A model generated the notes under the pieces. It searched no databases. It saw only the letters and a program-made list of their open reading frames with translations, and had not been told where the DNA came from. From positions 83,018 through 147,017 of the forward strand of contig NZ_JAEMUH010000013.1 of the NCBI RefSeq assembly GCF_016461785.1: DNA of 64,000 nucleotides, read 5' to 3'. The stretch comes from Marinomonas ostreistagni (lineage in GTDB: Bacteria; Pseudomonadota; Gammaproteobacteria; Pseudomonadales; Marinomonadaceae). The position numbers and the translations under genes are program-made. This document shows positions 11,599 to 20,826 of the stretch, piece by piece (position 1 is the stretch's first letter; the number at the start of each line of letters is the position of its first letter).

Positions 11599-13116
11599 AT
11601 GAGCATTATCAAAGAAGATGATCTGATCACTAGCGTTGCAGACGCGCTTCAGTTTATCTCTTACTACCATCCTCTAGATTTCGTAAAGGCAGTACACGAA
11701 GCCTATGAGCGTGAAGAGAGTCAAGCTGCAAAAGATTCTATGGCTCAGATCCTTATTAATTCGCGCATGTGTGCGGAAGGTAAGCGTCCGATTTGTCAGG
11801 ATACCGGTATTGTTACTGTTTTTGTCAAAGTGGGTATGAATGTTCAGTGGGAAAGCGCTATGAGCGTTACTGACATGATTAACGAGGGTGTTCGTCGCGC
11901 CTACCTCCACCCTGACAACGTATTGCGTGCATCGATTCTTGATGATCCTGCTGGTGCACGTAAAAACACCAAGGACAACACGCCTGCAGTGATTCATATG
12001 GAAATTGTTCCAGGTGATACTGTTGAGGTGCATGTTGCAGCAAAAGGTGGCGGCTCAGAGAACAAATCTAAGCTTGCGATGCTTAATCCTTCGGATTCAA
12101 TCGTTGAATGGGTTAAAAAGACGGTACCAACAATGGGGGCCGGTTGGTGTCCGCCAGGTATGCTGGGTATAGGTATTGGTGGTACCGCAGAGAAAGCCAT
12201 GGTGATGGCGAAAGAATCTCTAATGGAGCCAATTGATATTCATGAATTGAAGGCGCGTGGCCCACAAAATCGTGTTGAAGAGCTGCGTCTTGAGATCTTT
12301 GAAGCGGTGAATAATTTGGGTATCGGTGCACAAGGTCTTGGTGGCTTGACGACCGTTCTTGATGTGAAAATCATGGATTACCCAACTCACGCAGCGTCTT
12401 TGCCAGTGGCAATGATCCCTAACTGTGCGGCAACACGTCATGCGCACTTTGTATTAGATGGTTCTGGTCCTGCGGATCTTGTTCCGCCATCATTAGATGA
12501 TTGGCCAGATATCACTTGGGAAGTGGGTGAAAACGTACGTCGTGTAAACCTAAATGAAGTGACGCCAGAAATGGTGAAAGAGTGGAAGCCAGGCGAAACA
12601 GTTCTTCTTAACGGCAAAATGCTGACTGGCCGTGATGCGGCGCATAAGAAGATGGTTGAGATGATGGCGAACGGTGAAGAGCTGCCTGTTGATCTGAAGG
12701 GTCGCTTTATCTACTACGTAGGTCCAGTGGATCCAGTGAAAGATGAAGCGGTAGGTCCGGCAGGCCCGACCACGTCTACCCGTATGGATAAGTTCACACA
12801 CACCATGCTTGAAAAGACAGGCTTGCTTGGCATGATCGGTAAAGCTGAGCGTGGTCCAGTTGCTATTGAAGCGATCAAAGAGTTTGGTGCTGTTTACTTG
12901 ATGGCTGTTGGCGGTGCTGCGTACTTGGTATCTAAAGCAATCAAGAAGGCTGAGGTTGTAGCATTTCCAGAGTTGGGTATGGAAGCAATCTACGAGTTTG
13001 ATGTGGTTGACATGCCAGTTACAGTTGCTGTTGATGCTGCGGGTACGTCAGTTCATTTGACTGGCCCAGCTGAATGGAAAGCGAAAATTGAAGCGCAAGT
13101 AATCGAAGTTAAATAA
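11599..13116 (+). CDS. fumA: Class I (iron-sulfur) fumarate hydratase
   Basis: Interconverts fumarate and malate in the TCA cycle using an oxygen-sensitive [4Fe-4S] cluster. At 505 aa the length fits single-polypeptide class I fumarases. The N-terminal alpha-type domain shows I-C-Q-D-T-G (cluster Cys near residue 60) and P-N-C-A-A-T-R-H-A-H-F near residue 275; the C-terminal beta-type domain follows with G-P-A-G-P-T-T-S-T-R-M near 385. AGGAGAG precedes the ATG by 5 nt. It is monocistronic by context, with a terminator on each side. Whether it should be called FumA or FumB cannot be told from sequence. Confidence 0.95.
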   Translation: MSIIKEDDLITSVADALQFISYYHPLDFVKAVHEAYEREESQAAKDSMAQILINSRMCAEGKRPICQDTGIVTVFVKVGMNVQWESAMSVTDMINEGVRRAYLHPDNVLRASILDDPAGARKNTKDNTPAVIHMEIVPGDTVEVHVAAKGGGSENKSKLAMLNPSDSIVEWVKKTVPTMGAGWCPPGMLGIGIGGTAEKAMVMAKESLMEPIDIHELKARGPQNRVEELRLEIFEAVNNLGIGAQGLGGLTTVLDVKIMDYPTHAASLPVAMIPNCAATRHAHFVLDGSGPADLVPPSLDDWPDITWEVGENVRRVNLNEVTPEMVKEWKPGETVLLNGKMLTGRDAAHKKMVEMMANGEELPVDLKGRFIYYVGPVDPVKDEAVGPAGPTTSTRMDKFTHTMLEKTGLLGMIGKAERGPVAIEAIKEFGAVYLMAVGGAAYLVSKAIKKAEVVAFPELGMEAIYEFDVVDMPVTVAVDAAGTSVHLTGPAEWKAKIEAQVIEVK

Positions 13117-13140
13117 CACTTGATTAGTTAGAGCTTTTCG

Positions 13141-13177
13141 AAACGCCCTACCGGAACGACCGGCGGGGCGTTTTTTA
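13141..13177 (+). terminator. Intrinsic terminator of fumarase gene
   Basis: AACGCCC and GGGCGTT pair around an inner CCGG/CCGG stem, followed by a run of six T, 24 bp after the stop. Confidence 0.88.
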
Positions 13178-13297
13178 TGGGTCAAACTGTCAGCCCTATT
13201 GCAAATATTGTCAGATCTTTGAAAAGAGGGGTTTATTTGCTCGCTTACTACCATACTATGGATCTGTCAAATAACTTTACAATATTAAGGGCTAGAC

Positions 13298-13993
13298 ATG
13301 GTTAAATTGCTATTGGCTGATGATGATGCACGCTTGTCAGATTTGGTGAAAGAGTACTTCGATGGAGAAGGTTATGAGGTCACTCATGTGTGGAATGGTC
13401 AAGAAGCTTTGGATCATATGGAGCAAGAGCGACCTGATATTGTCATCCTTGATGTCATGATGCCAGTTTTGGATGGCTTTGAAGCGCTAAAGCAAATTCG
13501 AAACAAAAGCTCTATTCCAGTTATTATGTTAACTGCAAAAGGGGATGACATTGATAGAATTTTAGGTCTTGAAATGGGAGCGGATGATTATCTATCAAAA
13601 CCGTTTAATCCTCGTGAGTTACTGGCGCGTATCAAGGCTATTTTACGACGCTCTTCGCAGGAGAAAGAAGATGATCCAATGTCAGATCTGTCTTTATCTG
13701 ATGTGTTGTTAAGGCGTCGTGATCGTACTGTATATCTGCATGATGAGGTGGTTGAGTTAACCACATCTGAGTATGCGTTGCTTGAATGTATGATGATGGT
13801 GCCAGGACAGGTAATGACTAAGCAAGAACTGTCAGAAAAAGCGTTGGGTCGAAAGCTGACGATGTATGATCGTAGTTTGGATATGCATATCAGTAACCTA
13901 CGCAAAAAAGTTGGCAGTTTTGAGAATGAAGAACCTCGTATTAAAACTGTTCGGGGTGTCGGGTATATTTTTGTAGATGGAGCTGAATGCTAG
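13298..13993 (+). CDS. OmpR/PhoB-family response regulator, CpxR-like
   Basis: The 231-aa protein has an N-terminal receiver (residues 1-118) with acidic pocket A-D-D-D-A at 8-12, phosphoacceptor Asp in I-L-D-V-M-M-P near residue 52, and a conserved Lys in S-K-P-F near 101. The C-terminal winged helix (about 132-228) has the family ending R-T-V-R-G-V-G-Y. It is followed 24 bp later by its cognate histidine kinase. The overall pattern resembles CpxR, a regulator of envelope stress, but that orthology and its targets are inferred. No obvious CpxR box upstream was identified. Confidence 0.93.
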   Translation: MVKLLLADDDARLSDLVKEYFDGEGYEVTHVWNGQEALDHMEQERPDIVILDVMMPVLDGFEALKQIRNKSSIPVIMLTAKGDDIDRILGLEMGADDYLSKPFNPRELLARIKAILRRSSQEKEDDPMSDLSLSDVLLRRRDRTVYLHDEVVELTTSEYALLECMMMVPGQVMTKQELSEKALGRKLTMYDRSLDMHISNLRKKVGSFENEEPRIKTVRGVGYIFVDGAEC

Positions 13994-14017
13994 TCATCGC
14001 GCTAGCTGCCTAGAAGT

Positions 14018-15340
14018 ATGAAAAATACATTTTTGCGTGTTTTTTTGGTTGTGCTTTTCTCCAATATGGTCGTAGTAGCGATCGGCTTGGGAGTTGTGAG
14101 TTTTGTTCAAGATAAAGATCAAGTATCAGCAGATGTGCTCGGTGATGTTGGTGTTGACTTGGTTTCTATCTATGAGAAAAGTGGGGCGAGTGAACTTCAG
14201 GCTCAAGCACGCATTTATGAACAGCAGCTTCAAGGCAGTATTTATATTTATCAGGAAAATGGACGCCCTCTATTAAGGCCATTGCCAAGGAATTTTCGAG
14301 AGCAGTCGGCGCTTGGTTCTGATGTTGAATCGGATACATCAGAAGCGGCAGCTGATGCTCGTCGCAGTCAGTTTATACAGGTGATCGGGGCAAGTAATAC
14401 GCAATACCTTCTTGTATTTAGGCCGCAAGATAGTAGTGACGAGGTGAGTCCTTGGGTTATTTCTTTGCTGTCTCTTCTTGGGTTGTTAGTGTCTAGTGCG
14501 ATTTTGGCTTACTGGTTAATGGGGCCGCTTCTTAAGTTGCAGAAAATTACCCGCTCTTTTGGTCAAGGTGATATGGCGGCTCGAGTGGATCGTCGCCTGG
14601 TGCGTCGAAATGATGCTATTGGCAACTTGGCGCGTGAGTTTAATGAAATGGCAGGTCGCATAGAGACTTTGTTGAGCTCCAAGGAAAGGTTGTTACGCGA
14701 TGTTTCTCATGAACTGCGTACGCCTTTGGCGCGGATTGAGGTGGCACTGACGATTGCAGAGGATAAGCAAGGACAGTCAACACAGCAAAACTATTTAGAC
14801 CGTATTCGTAATGAATTGCATGAACTTGATGAGCTGATTGGTCAGGTGTTGACGCTTTCTCGGCTTGAGGCTGCTTCTATGCAAAAATCGGAAATTGATA
14901 TGCAGGCTTGGCTTGGTGAAATAGTTGAAGATGTGCAATTTGAGTCTCAGTTACGTGGCATCACTATCACCAAATCAGGAGATTCACCAAAATTGCTGCA
15001 TGGGGATTCAGTGCAGTTAAGGCACGCGGTAGAGAATGTGCTGCGCAATGCGTGTTTTTACTCTGGCGAAGGAAGTCTTGTTGAGGTGGTTTCTTCTATG
15101 CAAGGTAAGCGTGCCATTGTCTCTATAAAGGACAATGGTCCGGGTGTGGCAGATGAAATGTTAGAAAAGATCTTTCATGCATTCTTTCGCTCTTCTTCGG
15201 CGCGTGAATCAAATAGCGGCGGTTTTGGTGTTGGGTTGACCATCGCTAAGCGTATTGTTCAAGCACATAACGGTGAAATAAAAGCGTTTAACCGACCTGA
15301 AGGCGGTTTGGAAGTATGCTTCTGCTTGCCTATTGCATGA
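14018..15340 (+). CDS. Sensor histidine kinase, CpxA-like
   Basis: The 440-aa inner-membrane kinase has TM1 at about 8-30, a periplasmic region of about 120 residues, TM2 at about 148-168, then a HAMP domain (about 170-220). The dimerisation/phosphoacceptor helix has D-V-S-H-E-L-R-T-P-L-A-R, with the phospho-His near residue 231. The ATPase domain shows an N-box E-N-V-L-R-N-A, G1 D-N-G-P-G-V and G2 G-F-G-V-G-L. All catalytic boxes are intact. It should phosphorylate the regulator encoded immediately upstream. No CpxP-like gene is adjacent. Confidence 0.93.
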   Translation: MKNTFLRVFLVVLFSNMVVVAIGLGVVSFVQDKDQVSADVLGDVGVDLVSIYEKSGASELQAQARIYEQQLQGSIYIYQENGRPLLRPLPRNFREQSALGSDVESDTSEAAADARRSQFIQVIGASNTQYLLVFRPQDSSDEVSPWVISLLSLLGLLVSSAILAYWLMGPLLKLQKITRSFGQGDMAARVDRRLVRRNDAIGNLAREFNEMAGRIETLLSSKERLLRDVSHELRTPLARIEVALTIAEDKQGQSTQQNYLDRIRNELHELDELIGQVLTLSRLEAASMQKSEIDMQAWLGEIVEDVQFESQLRGITITKSGDSPKLLHGDSVQLRHAVENVLRNACFYSGEGSLVEVVSSMQGKRAIVSIKDNGPGVADEMLEKIFHAFFRSSSARESNSGGFGVGLTIAKRIVQAHNGEIKAFNRPEGGLEVCFCLPIA

Positions 15341-15367
15341 AAAATGAGGGCTGATGTGTGATTTTTC

Positions 15368-15395
15368 TTGCAATTCCAGCTTCACCCTGTAGTAT
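15368..15395 (+). promoter_or_regulatory. Sigma70 promoter of rnpB
   Basis: TTGCAA at 15368-15373, a 16-bp spacer and TAGTAT at 15390-15395, then GC-rich GCCCGTCC, put the expected start at about 15404. That is exactly where the folded RNase P RNA begins. Confidence 0.65.
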
Positions 15396-15403
15396 GCCCG
15401 TCC

Positions 15404-15752
15404 GCAAGTTGGCCAGACAGTCGCCGCTTTGATATATCAAAGGGGAGGAAAGTCCGGGCTTCGCAGGGTGAAGTGCCAGGTAACGCCTGGGGGGCGAGAG
15501 CCTACGGAAAGTGCAGCAGAAAATACACCGCCTAAGCAGTTTACTGCCGGTAAGGTTGAAATGGTGCGGTAAGAGCGCACCGCGCACCTGGTAACAGTGT
15601 GTGGCAAGGTAAACCCCACTTGAAGCAAGACCAAATAGGAACTCATTGGTGTGACCCGCACTGAGTTCGGGTAGGTTGCTTGAGCCATGTAGCGATACAT
15701 GGCCTAGATGAATGACTGTCCACGACAGAACCCGGCTTATCGGCCAACTTGC
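15404..15752 (+). ncRNA. rnpB: RNase P RNA (bacterial class A)
   Basis: This catalytic RNA subunit of RNase P trims 5' leaders from pre-tRNAs. The ends form a perfect 11-bp P1 helix (GCAAGTTGGCC at 15404-15414 with its complement at 15742-15752). Universal signatures are visible: CCAGACAGTCGCCGCT after P1, GAGGAAAGTCCGGGCT (P4/J3-4 region), the AGGGTGAAGTGCCAGGTAA segment, and the 3' ACAGAACCCGGCTTATCGG P4-strand block. Length is about 349 nt. It lies between the CpxA-like gene and the dcw cluster, as in several gammaproteobacteria. Confidence 0.96.
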
Positions 15753-15819
15753 TCATTCTATTCTTCGATTGACTCTCAACACTAAAGATTCCGTCAACTT
15801 TTCCCATAGATATATAAAG

Positions 15820-15845
15820 AATTCGCTTTAGGCGAATTTTTTTTT
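15820..15845 (+). terminator. Intrinsic terminator downstream of rnpB
   Basis: The 7-bp stem AATTCGC/GCGAATT with loop TTTAG is followed by nine T residues. It separates rnpB from the mraZ promoter region. Confidence 0.85.
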
Positions 15846-15883
15846 GGAATTTTTTAACTAAAATTAAAATTAGTGTTAAATTG

Positions 15884-15908
15884 TGGGAGAAAGTGTCGAT
15901 AAGTGGGA
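15884..15908 (+). promoter_or_regulatory. MraZ box (dcw operator)
   Basis: Three 5-bp elements repeat with an exact 10-bp period: TGGGA at 15884, a degenerate TGTCG at 15894 and TGGGA at 15904. This matches the known MraZ operator design of TGGGN repeats separated by 5 bp. It lies just upstream of the chosen mraZ start and downstream of an AT-rich stretch (15850-15881) that could supply -35 TTAACT and -10 TTAAAT with a 16-bp spacer. Confidence 0.7.
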
Positions 15909-15915
15909 TATGGGC

Positions 15916-16371
15916 GTGTTTAGAGGAATTCATCAGGTGAGTGTGGACGCAAAGGGGCGGTTGTCTCTGCCGGCGCGCTTACGCGATGAATTTATCCAGT
16001 ATGAGGACGCAGGTGTGGTGATTACCATTGACCCACAGGCTCGTTGTCTCTTGCTTTACCCACTGTCTGAGTGGGAGCAAATTCAAGAAAAATTAGATCG
16101 CTTGCCATCTTTTCAGCCGCAAGCTAGACGCTTGCAGCGTTTGTTGGTAGGTCATGCGACTGACTTGGAGTTCGATAGTGCGGGGCGCTTGTTATTGCCA
16201 GCGCCGCTTCGTGAATACGCCAAGATAGATCGTAAATCGACCCTGTTAGGTCAGGGTAAAAAGCTAGAAATATGGGGCTTGGAAGAGTGGGAAGCTCAAC
16301 GTGAGGAGTACCTGTCCGAAGTCGCTTTAGATAATTTAGAACTCGATACATTAATGGATATCTCTTTATGA
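15916..16371 (+). CDS. mraZ: Transcriptional regulator MraZ
   Basis: DNA-binding repressor of the dcw operon made of two SpoVT/AbrB-type swapped-hairpin domains, each with the D-x-x-x-R signature (D-A-K-G-R near residue 12; D-S-A-G-R near 94). The start chosen is GTG at 15916, giving F-R-G-I-H as the family N-terminus and 151 aa. The longer GTG start at 15883 would add 11 unconserved residues encoded by the MraZ box itself. ATG at 15910 is another possibility. It overlaps rsmH by 4 bp (ATGA). It is predicted to bind the adjacent repeats and control its own operon. Confidence 0.93.
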   Translation: MFRGIHQVSVDAKGRLSLPARLRDEFIQYEDAGVVITIDPQARCLLLYPLSEWEQIQEKLDRLPSFQPQARRLQRLLVGHATDLEFDSAGRLLLPAPLREYAKIDRKSTLLGQGKKLEIWGLEEWEAQREEYLSEVALDNLELDTLMDISL

Positions 16372-17306
16372 CAGACACAACACCAGAACATATTAGTGTG
16401 ATGCTGAACGAATCGGTCGACATGCTAGTGACCGATGCGGCTGGGACTTACGTCGACGGAACGTTTGGCCGCGGTGGGCACACACGATTGGTGTTGTCTC
16501 GCCTAACCACTGGCAAAATGCTTGGTTTTGATAAAGATCCAGTGGCGATTGGCCATGGCCGTGTGCTGGAAGCCGAGGATGCACGTTTTACCATTGTACA
16601 AGACAGCTTTGCCAACATGGCAGAACACATCCCTAGCGTATTTGGCGTCGATAAAGTCGATGGCGTGATGATGGACCTAGGTGTGTCATCGCCGCAACTG
16701 GATGATGCCAGTCGTGGTTTCAGCTTTATGAATGATGGTCCGCTGGACATGCGCATGAACCCTAACGCTGGCATGAGTGCCGCTGACTGGATTGCCGTAG
16801 CAGCGGAGAAAGAGATCGCTGATGTGATGTACCAGTACGGAGAGGAACGTTACTCCCGCCGTATTGCCCGTGCCATTGTCGAATATCGCAATCACACACC
16901 GATTACGACTACCAAGCAACTGGCCAAAATTGTGGCTGAAGCACACCCTGCTTGGGAAAAAGGCAAGAACCCAGCGACGCGCGCGTTCCAAGGTATCCGC
17001 ATTCACATTAATAACGAACTGGGCGATTTAGAAACAGGCTTAGAGGCAGCGGCTAAGGCGCTGAAAGTTGGTGGGCGCTTAGTAGTCATCAGTTTCCACT
17101 CGCTAGAAGATCGAATTGTGAAGCAGTTCATGAAGAAGCTCTGTAAAGGCCCGGATTTACCACGCCACTTACCTATCCAGAATGCTCACCTTGATATTCA
17201 CTTTAAAACGGTTGGAAAGGCTATTAAGCCTTCAAAAGGTGAGGTGGATGACAATGTTCGTTCACGCAGTGCTGTGCTTCGTGTCATGGAGCGCGTGAGT
17301 GAGTAA
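16368..17306 (+). CDS. rsmH: 16S rRNA (cytosine-1402-N4)-methyltransferase RsmH
   Basis: SAM-dependent enzyme (MraW) methylating C1402 of 16S rRNA at the ribosomal P site. The 312 aa begin with H-I-S-V-M-L-N-E, followed by the SAM loop D-G-T-F-G-R-G-G-H near residue 31 and the catalytic-region motif [11 protein letters not shown] near 103. The C-terminus has the [11 protein letters not shown] motif. It overlaps mraZ (4 bp) and ftsL (8 bp), indicating tight translational coupling in the dcw operon. Confidence 0.98.
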   Translation: MTDTTPEHISVMLNESVDMLVTDAAGTYVDGTFGRGGHTRLVLSRLTTGKMLGFDKDPVAIGHGRVLEAEDARFTIVQDSFANMAEHIPSVFGVDKVDGVMMDLGVSSPQLDDASRGFSFMNDGPLDMRMNPNAGMSAADWIAVAAEKEIADVMYQYGEERYSRRIARAIVEYRNHTPITTTKQLAKIVAEAHPAWEKGKNPATRAFQGIRIHINNELGDLETGLEAAAKALKVGGRLVVISFHSLEDRIVKQFMKKLCKGPDLPRHLPIQNAHLDIHFKTVGKAIKPSKGEVDDNVRSRSAVLRVMERVSE

Positions 17307-17577
17307 GAGCACAAAAGGATTGCTATCGTTTTTATTTGCCTTGCTCTTATTGGGAGGGATGGCAATCACTTTAGTAGTGCAGGTGTATGACTTTCGCAGG
17401 GGATTTGCGTACCTGCAGCAATTGAAAAAAGATGAAGTGAACTACGAGGTGGTTTGGGGACAACTTCTGTTGGAGCAGAGTGCCCTAACCCAGCCAAGTC
17501 GATTGGAACAAGCGGCTATAAAGGATTTAAAAATGCATGCTCCGACCCCAGAAGAATTGGTCATAGTGAAGCCATGA
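17299..17577 (+). CDS. ftsL: Cell division protein FtsL
   Basis: The 92-aa bitopic membrane protein has a short cytoplasmic N-terminus (S-K-S-T-K-G), one TM segment at about 7-27, and a periplasmic helix continuing to the end. It forms the FtsQ-FtsB-FtsL complex that activates FtsW-FtsI. Sequence conservation in FtsL is low, so the call rests on size, topology and its fixed position between rsmH and ftsI. The start is GTG at 17299, overlapping the rsmH stop. ftsI begins within its last codon. Confidence 0.92.
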   Translation: MSKSTKGLLSFLFALLLLGGMAITLVVQVYDFRRGFAYLQQLKKDEVNYEVVWGQLLLEQSALTQPSRLEQAAIKDLKMHAPTPEELVIVKP

Positions 17578-19361
17578 ATACAAACGATAATAGCTATTCT
17601 CCTAGTAAGTGGCGTTTATATTTGGTTTATGCCATTGCGTTTGCACTGTTTTCTGTGGCAGCGGGCCGTTTGTTTTATTTGACGGTCTTAGATAAAGAAT
17701 TCTTGCAGAATCAAGGTGAAATGCGCGCTGTTCGAACCGAGTCAATTCCTGCAACACGAGGCATGATTCTGGATCGGAATGGTGAGCCTCTGGCTGTCAG
17801 TACTCCGACTTGGACAGTGATTGCCAACCCTAGAGAATTATGGGGATTGGCTGACGATCCTGAAAATCTTGCTAAACCTATTGGTGAGCGAAAAAATCCA
17901 GAAGAAGAAATTGTTCGTTTAGCTGAAGCGATGGGGGTCGGCAGTGCATTGTTGAAAGAGCGCTTCGAAATAAACCGTAACAAAGGCTTTATGTATTTGA
18001 AGCGACAGGTGCCACCTCATGAAGCAGAAGCTGTACTGGATGCCAAAGTGAAGGGTGTATCCAAGATTAAGGAGTACAAGCGGTTTTATCCAGCGGGAGA
18101 GGTTACTGCGCAAGTAGTAGGCTTCACCAATATTGACGACAAAGGTCAGGAGGGGCTTGAGCTCGCTTACGACCAAGCGCTTCAAGGTAAGCCGGGTAAG
18201 CTGTCTTATATTAAAGACCTTAAAGGTAATATCATTAGTACACTCGGCCAGGAGATTCCTGAGCAAGCCGGTGAAAACATCGAGCTTAGTATCGATATGC
18301 GATTGCAATACCTTGCCTACCGAGAGCTAAAGGCTGTGGTTACAGAGCAGCGTGCTAGCTCGGCGTCTGCGGTGATTCTTGATGTCCGGACGGGCGAAAT
18401 CTTGGCAATGGTTAATCAGCCTTCTTTTAATCCAAATGATCGCTCCGATTTGGAACCTGATGAACTTCGTAACCGTGCAGTAATTGATTTATTTGAGCCT
18501 GGCTCCACAATGAAGCCTTTCTCTGTAGCTGCTGCGCTACGTTCTGGGCAATACAATACTGAGTCTGTGATCGATACCAGTCCTGGTTACATGCGTTTCG
18601 GCAAATTTACCATCCGAGATTTCAGAAACTACGGTAAAATTAACCTAGAAACCGTGCTGGTGAAGTCTAGTAACGTTGGTACTTCTCATATTGCCTTGTC
18701 GTTACCGCAAGATACGATCTGGAACATGTTCTATGAGTTAGGGATAGGGTCGCCCGTAGGGCTTGGTTTTCCAGGGGAGGCAACTGGTAAGTTGCCGATG
18801 CATCCAAAATGGCATCCTTCAGAGATTGCGACGTTATCTTATGGTTATGGTTTAGCTGTATCTACTTTGCAACTAGCACAGGCTTACATGGTGTTAGCAA
18901 ATAATGGTTACAAGGTGCCTGTTACTATTTTTAAACAGGATATACAGCCTAATGGTGAGCAAGTGGTGCCGTCTGATATCGCGCAAGATGTGGTTCATAT
19001 GTTGCAATCGGTTGTAACAGAAGGGTCTGGTAAAAAAGCGCAAATCCCAGGCTATAACGTAGCTGGTAAGACCGGAACGGTTCACAAGGTTGGGGTTGGT
19101 GGTTATCAATATGACCAATATATTTCTTTATTTGCTGGTATCGCTCCAGCAACAAATCCACGCCTAGCTATGGTGGTCATGGTAAATGATCCTAAGGGAC
19201 GTAAATACTATGGTGGTGAAGTGTCGGCACCTGTTTTTTCGCGTGTTATGGAAGGTGCTTTGACAACGCTGAATGTGCCACCTGACCGTCCAGAAGGACT
19301 TCGAGAAGTGCGTTTGGATGATAACACTGATTCATCTTACCGAATCGTACAAGGAAACTAA
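17574..19361 (+). CDS. ftsI: Penicillin-binding protein 3 (FtsI), septal peptidoglycan transpeptidase
   Basis: Class B PBP that cross-links septal peptidoglycan in the periplasm. It has a single N-terminal TM at about 15-38 and a pedestal (PBP dimer) domain at about 55-215. The transpeptidase domain carries S-T-M-K near residue 310 (nucleophilic Ser), S-S-N near 366 and K-T-G-T near 500. The ATG at 17574 overlaps the ftsL stop and gives 595 aa. The frame is open further upstream, but that extension lies inside ftsL and lacks PBP character, so it was rejected. Confidence 0.97.
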   Translation: MNTNDNSYSPSKWRLYLVYAIAFALFSVAAGRLFYLTVLDKEFLQNQGEMRAVRTESIPATRGMILDRNGEPLAVSTPTWTVIANPRELWGLADDPENLAKPIGERKNPEEEIVRLAEAMGVGSALLKERFEINRNKGFMYLKRQVPPHEAEAVLDAKVKGVSKIKEYKRFYPAGEVTAQVVGFTNIDDKGQEGLELAYDQALQGKPGKLSYIKDLKGNIISTLGQEIPEQAGENIELSIDMRLQYLAYRELKAVVTEQRASSASAVILDVRTGEILAMVNQPSFNPNDRSDLEPDELRNRAVIDLFEPGSTMKPFSVAAALRSGQYNTESVIDTSPGYMRFGKFTIRDFRNYGKINLETVLVKSSNVGTSHIALSLPQDTIWNMFYELGIGSPVGLGFPGEATGKLPMHPKWHPSEIATLSYGYGLAVSTLQLAQAYMVLANNGYKVPVTIFKQDIQPNGEQVVPSDIAQDVVHMLQSVVTEGSGKKAQIPGYNVAGKTGTVHKVGVGGYQYDQYISLFAGIAPATNPRLAMVVMVNDPKGRKYYGGEVSAPVFSRVMEGALTTLNVPPDRPEGLREVRLDDNTDSSYRIVQGN

Positions 19362-19362
19362 A

Positions 19363-20826
19363 ATGTTTACCTTAGAACAGCTTTTAGAGTGGTTAGATCT
19401 AAAAAACTGTTGGAAATATGAGCAGAATTTATATCGGTCTTTAGAGACCGATTCTCGTTTAGTGGGCCCTGAATCTGTTTTTATAGCCTTGCCAGGGGTA
19501 TCCAGTAATGGTTGGGACTATTTTAAGCAAGTAGTCAATAAGGGCTGTCAGGTCGCAGTCGTTCCTAAGGGCTTAGGTTTAAAGCATGATACTCTCCAGC
19601 TAATTGAAGTAGATAATATCGAAGAGCAGGTAGCGAAGCTTTGTCGACGTGTTTATGGTCCTGCTCCTCAGCACGTTGTTGCCGTTACAGGAACGAACGG
19701 TAAATCCAGTATTTGCTACTATATCGCTCAACTTGCTCAAGCGGTTGGTTTGTCCAGTGCTATGATAGGTACATTTGGGATAGGCCCTCTTACTCATCTC
19801 CAAGAAGCTCAGCAAACAACGCCTGATTTGTTGACTTTACATAAATTGTTGTCGTCTTTTGCTGCACAAGGTATTCAACTGGTTGCATTTGAAGCCTCTT
19901 CTCACGCTTTAGATCAAAAGCGCTTGGCTGGCGTGCCTGTGTCAACAGCGGTTTTCTCAAACCTTACGCGTGATCACCTTGATTATCACGGCTCAATGGA
20001 GTCTTATGCTGTCGCAAAGAGGAAGTTGTTTGAATTTGACTCTTTGCAACAAGCAATTATTTGTGCCGATTCCGAGTATGCTTCATTTATGCTGCAAGCC
20101 TGTGCTGCAAATGCTTGGCAATATTCAGCGCAGAATAGGCTTGAGGCGGATTTCTCTGTAGTGACAAAAAGCTTTAAGCAAGATGGGGTGGATCTAACGA
20201 TTCGAGTGCATGATAAAGAGTACGAAGTATCGATTCCTTTGTTGGGGGATTTTAATGTACAGAATGCTTTAGCCGCTCTAGCTGCTGTTGAGAGTGTTGC
20301 TGGGGAGGTGGGAAGTCTAGTGTCTGCCTTATCCGAGTTGCAAGGTGCTCCAGGTCGAATGCAACCCAGCAAATGCAAAGGTGCTCCACTCGTATTGGTG
20401 GACTATGCACATACATCTGATGCATTAGAGGTGGCTCTTAAGGCCGTTCATGATCATGCTTCAGGTGATGTTGTGTGTGTGTTTGGTTGTGGTGGGGACA
20501 GAGATTCAGGGAAACGCCCGCTCATGCTGCAGGCAGCCCAGCGTAATGCTCATAAGGTATTTTTGACCTCCGATAACCCTCGATCAGAAGCACCAATGGC
20601 CATTATTGCTGATGCGATGAAGGGACTCGATAAAAGTTTATCCGATGTGGTAATTGAAGTTGATCGTCGCAAAGCCATCAGAGAGGCGATATTGTCATCG
20701 AAACCTGAAGATATTGTTTTAGTGGCAGGTAAGGGGCATGAGAACTACCAAGAGGTCGATGGTGTAAGGTATCACTTTGACGATAGAGAGGAGGCGCAAA
20801 CAGCGCTAAGTCATTATGTTAGTTGA
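19363..20826 (+). CDS. murE: UDP-N-acetylmuramoyl-L-alanyl-D-glutamate--2,6-diaminopimelate ligase
   Basis: Mur ligase adding the third stem-peptide residue in the cytoplasm. ATP loop G-T-N-G-K-S-S lies near residue 110. The D-N-P-R motif, near residue 405, is the determinant for meso-diaminopimelate rather than lysine and predicts DAP-type peptidoglycan. The start chosen is ATG 19363, one base after the ftsI stop, giving 487 aa; the open frame upstream lies inside ftsI. Overlaps murF by 11 bp. Confidence 0.97.
   Translation: MFTLEQLLEWLDLKNCWKYEQNLYRSLETDSRLVGPESVFIALPGVSSNGWDYFKQVVNKGCQVAVVPKGLGLKHDTLQLIEVDNIEEQVAKLCRRVYGPAPQHVVAVTGTNGKSSICYYIAQLAQAVGLSSAMIGTFGIGPLTHLQEAQQTTPDLLTLHKLLSSFAAQGIQLVAFEASSHALDQKRLAGVPVSTAVFSNLTRDHLDYHGSMESYAVAKRKLFEFDSLQQAIICADSEYASFMLQACAANAWQYSAQNRLEADFSVVTKSFKQDGVDLTIRVHDKEYEVSIPLLGDFNVQNALAALAAVESVAGEVGSLVSALSELQGAPGRMQPSKCKGAPLVLVDYAHTSDALEVALKAVHDHASGDVVCVFGCGGDRDSGKRPLMLQAAQRNAHKVFLTSDNPRSEAPMAIIADAMKGLDKSLSDVVIEVDRRKAIREAILSSKPEDIVLVAGKGHENYQEVDGVRYHFDDREEAQTALSHYVS

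Noticed and set aside
15330..15700. Minus-strand open frames of 85-87 aa over rnpB
   Set aside because: They overlap the highly conserved RNase P RNA and lack any recognisable protein pattern.
17454..17573. N-terminal 40-residue extension of FtsI
   Set aside because: Lies inside ftsL and lacks hydrophobic or conserved character; ATG 17574 with the ftsL overlap is the usual arrangement.
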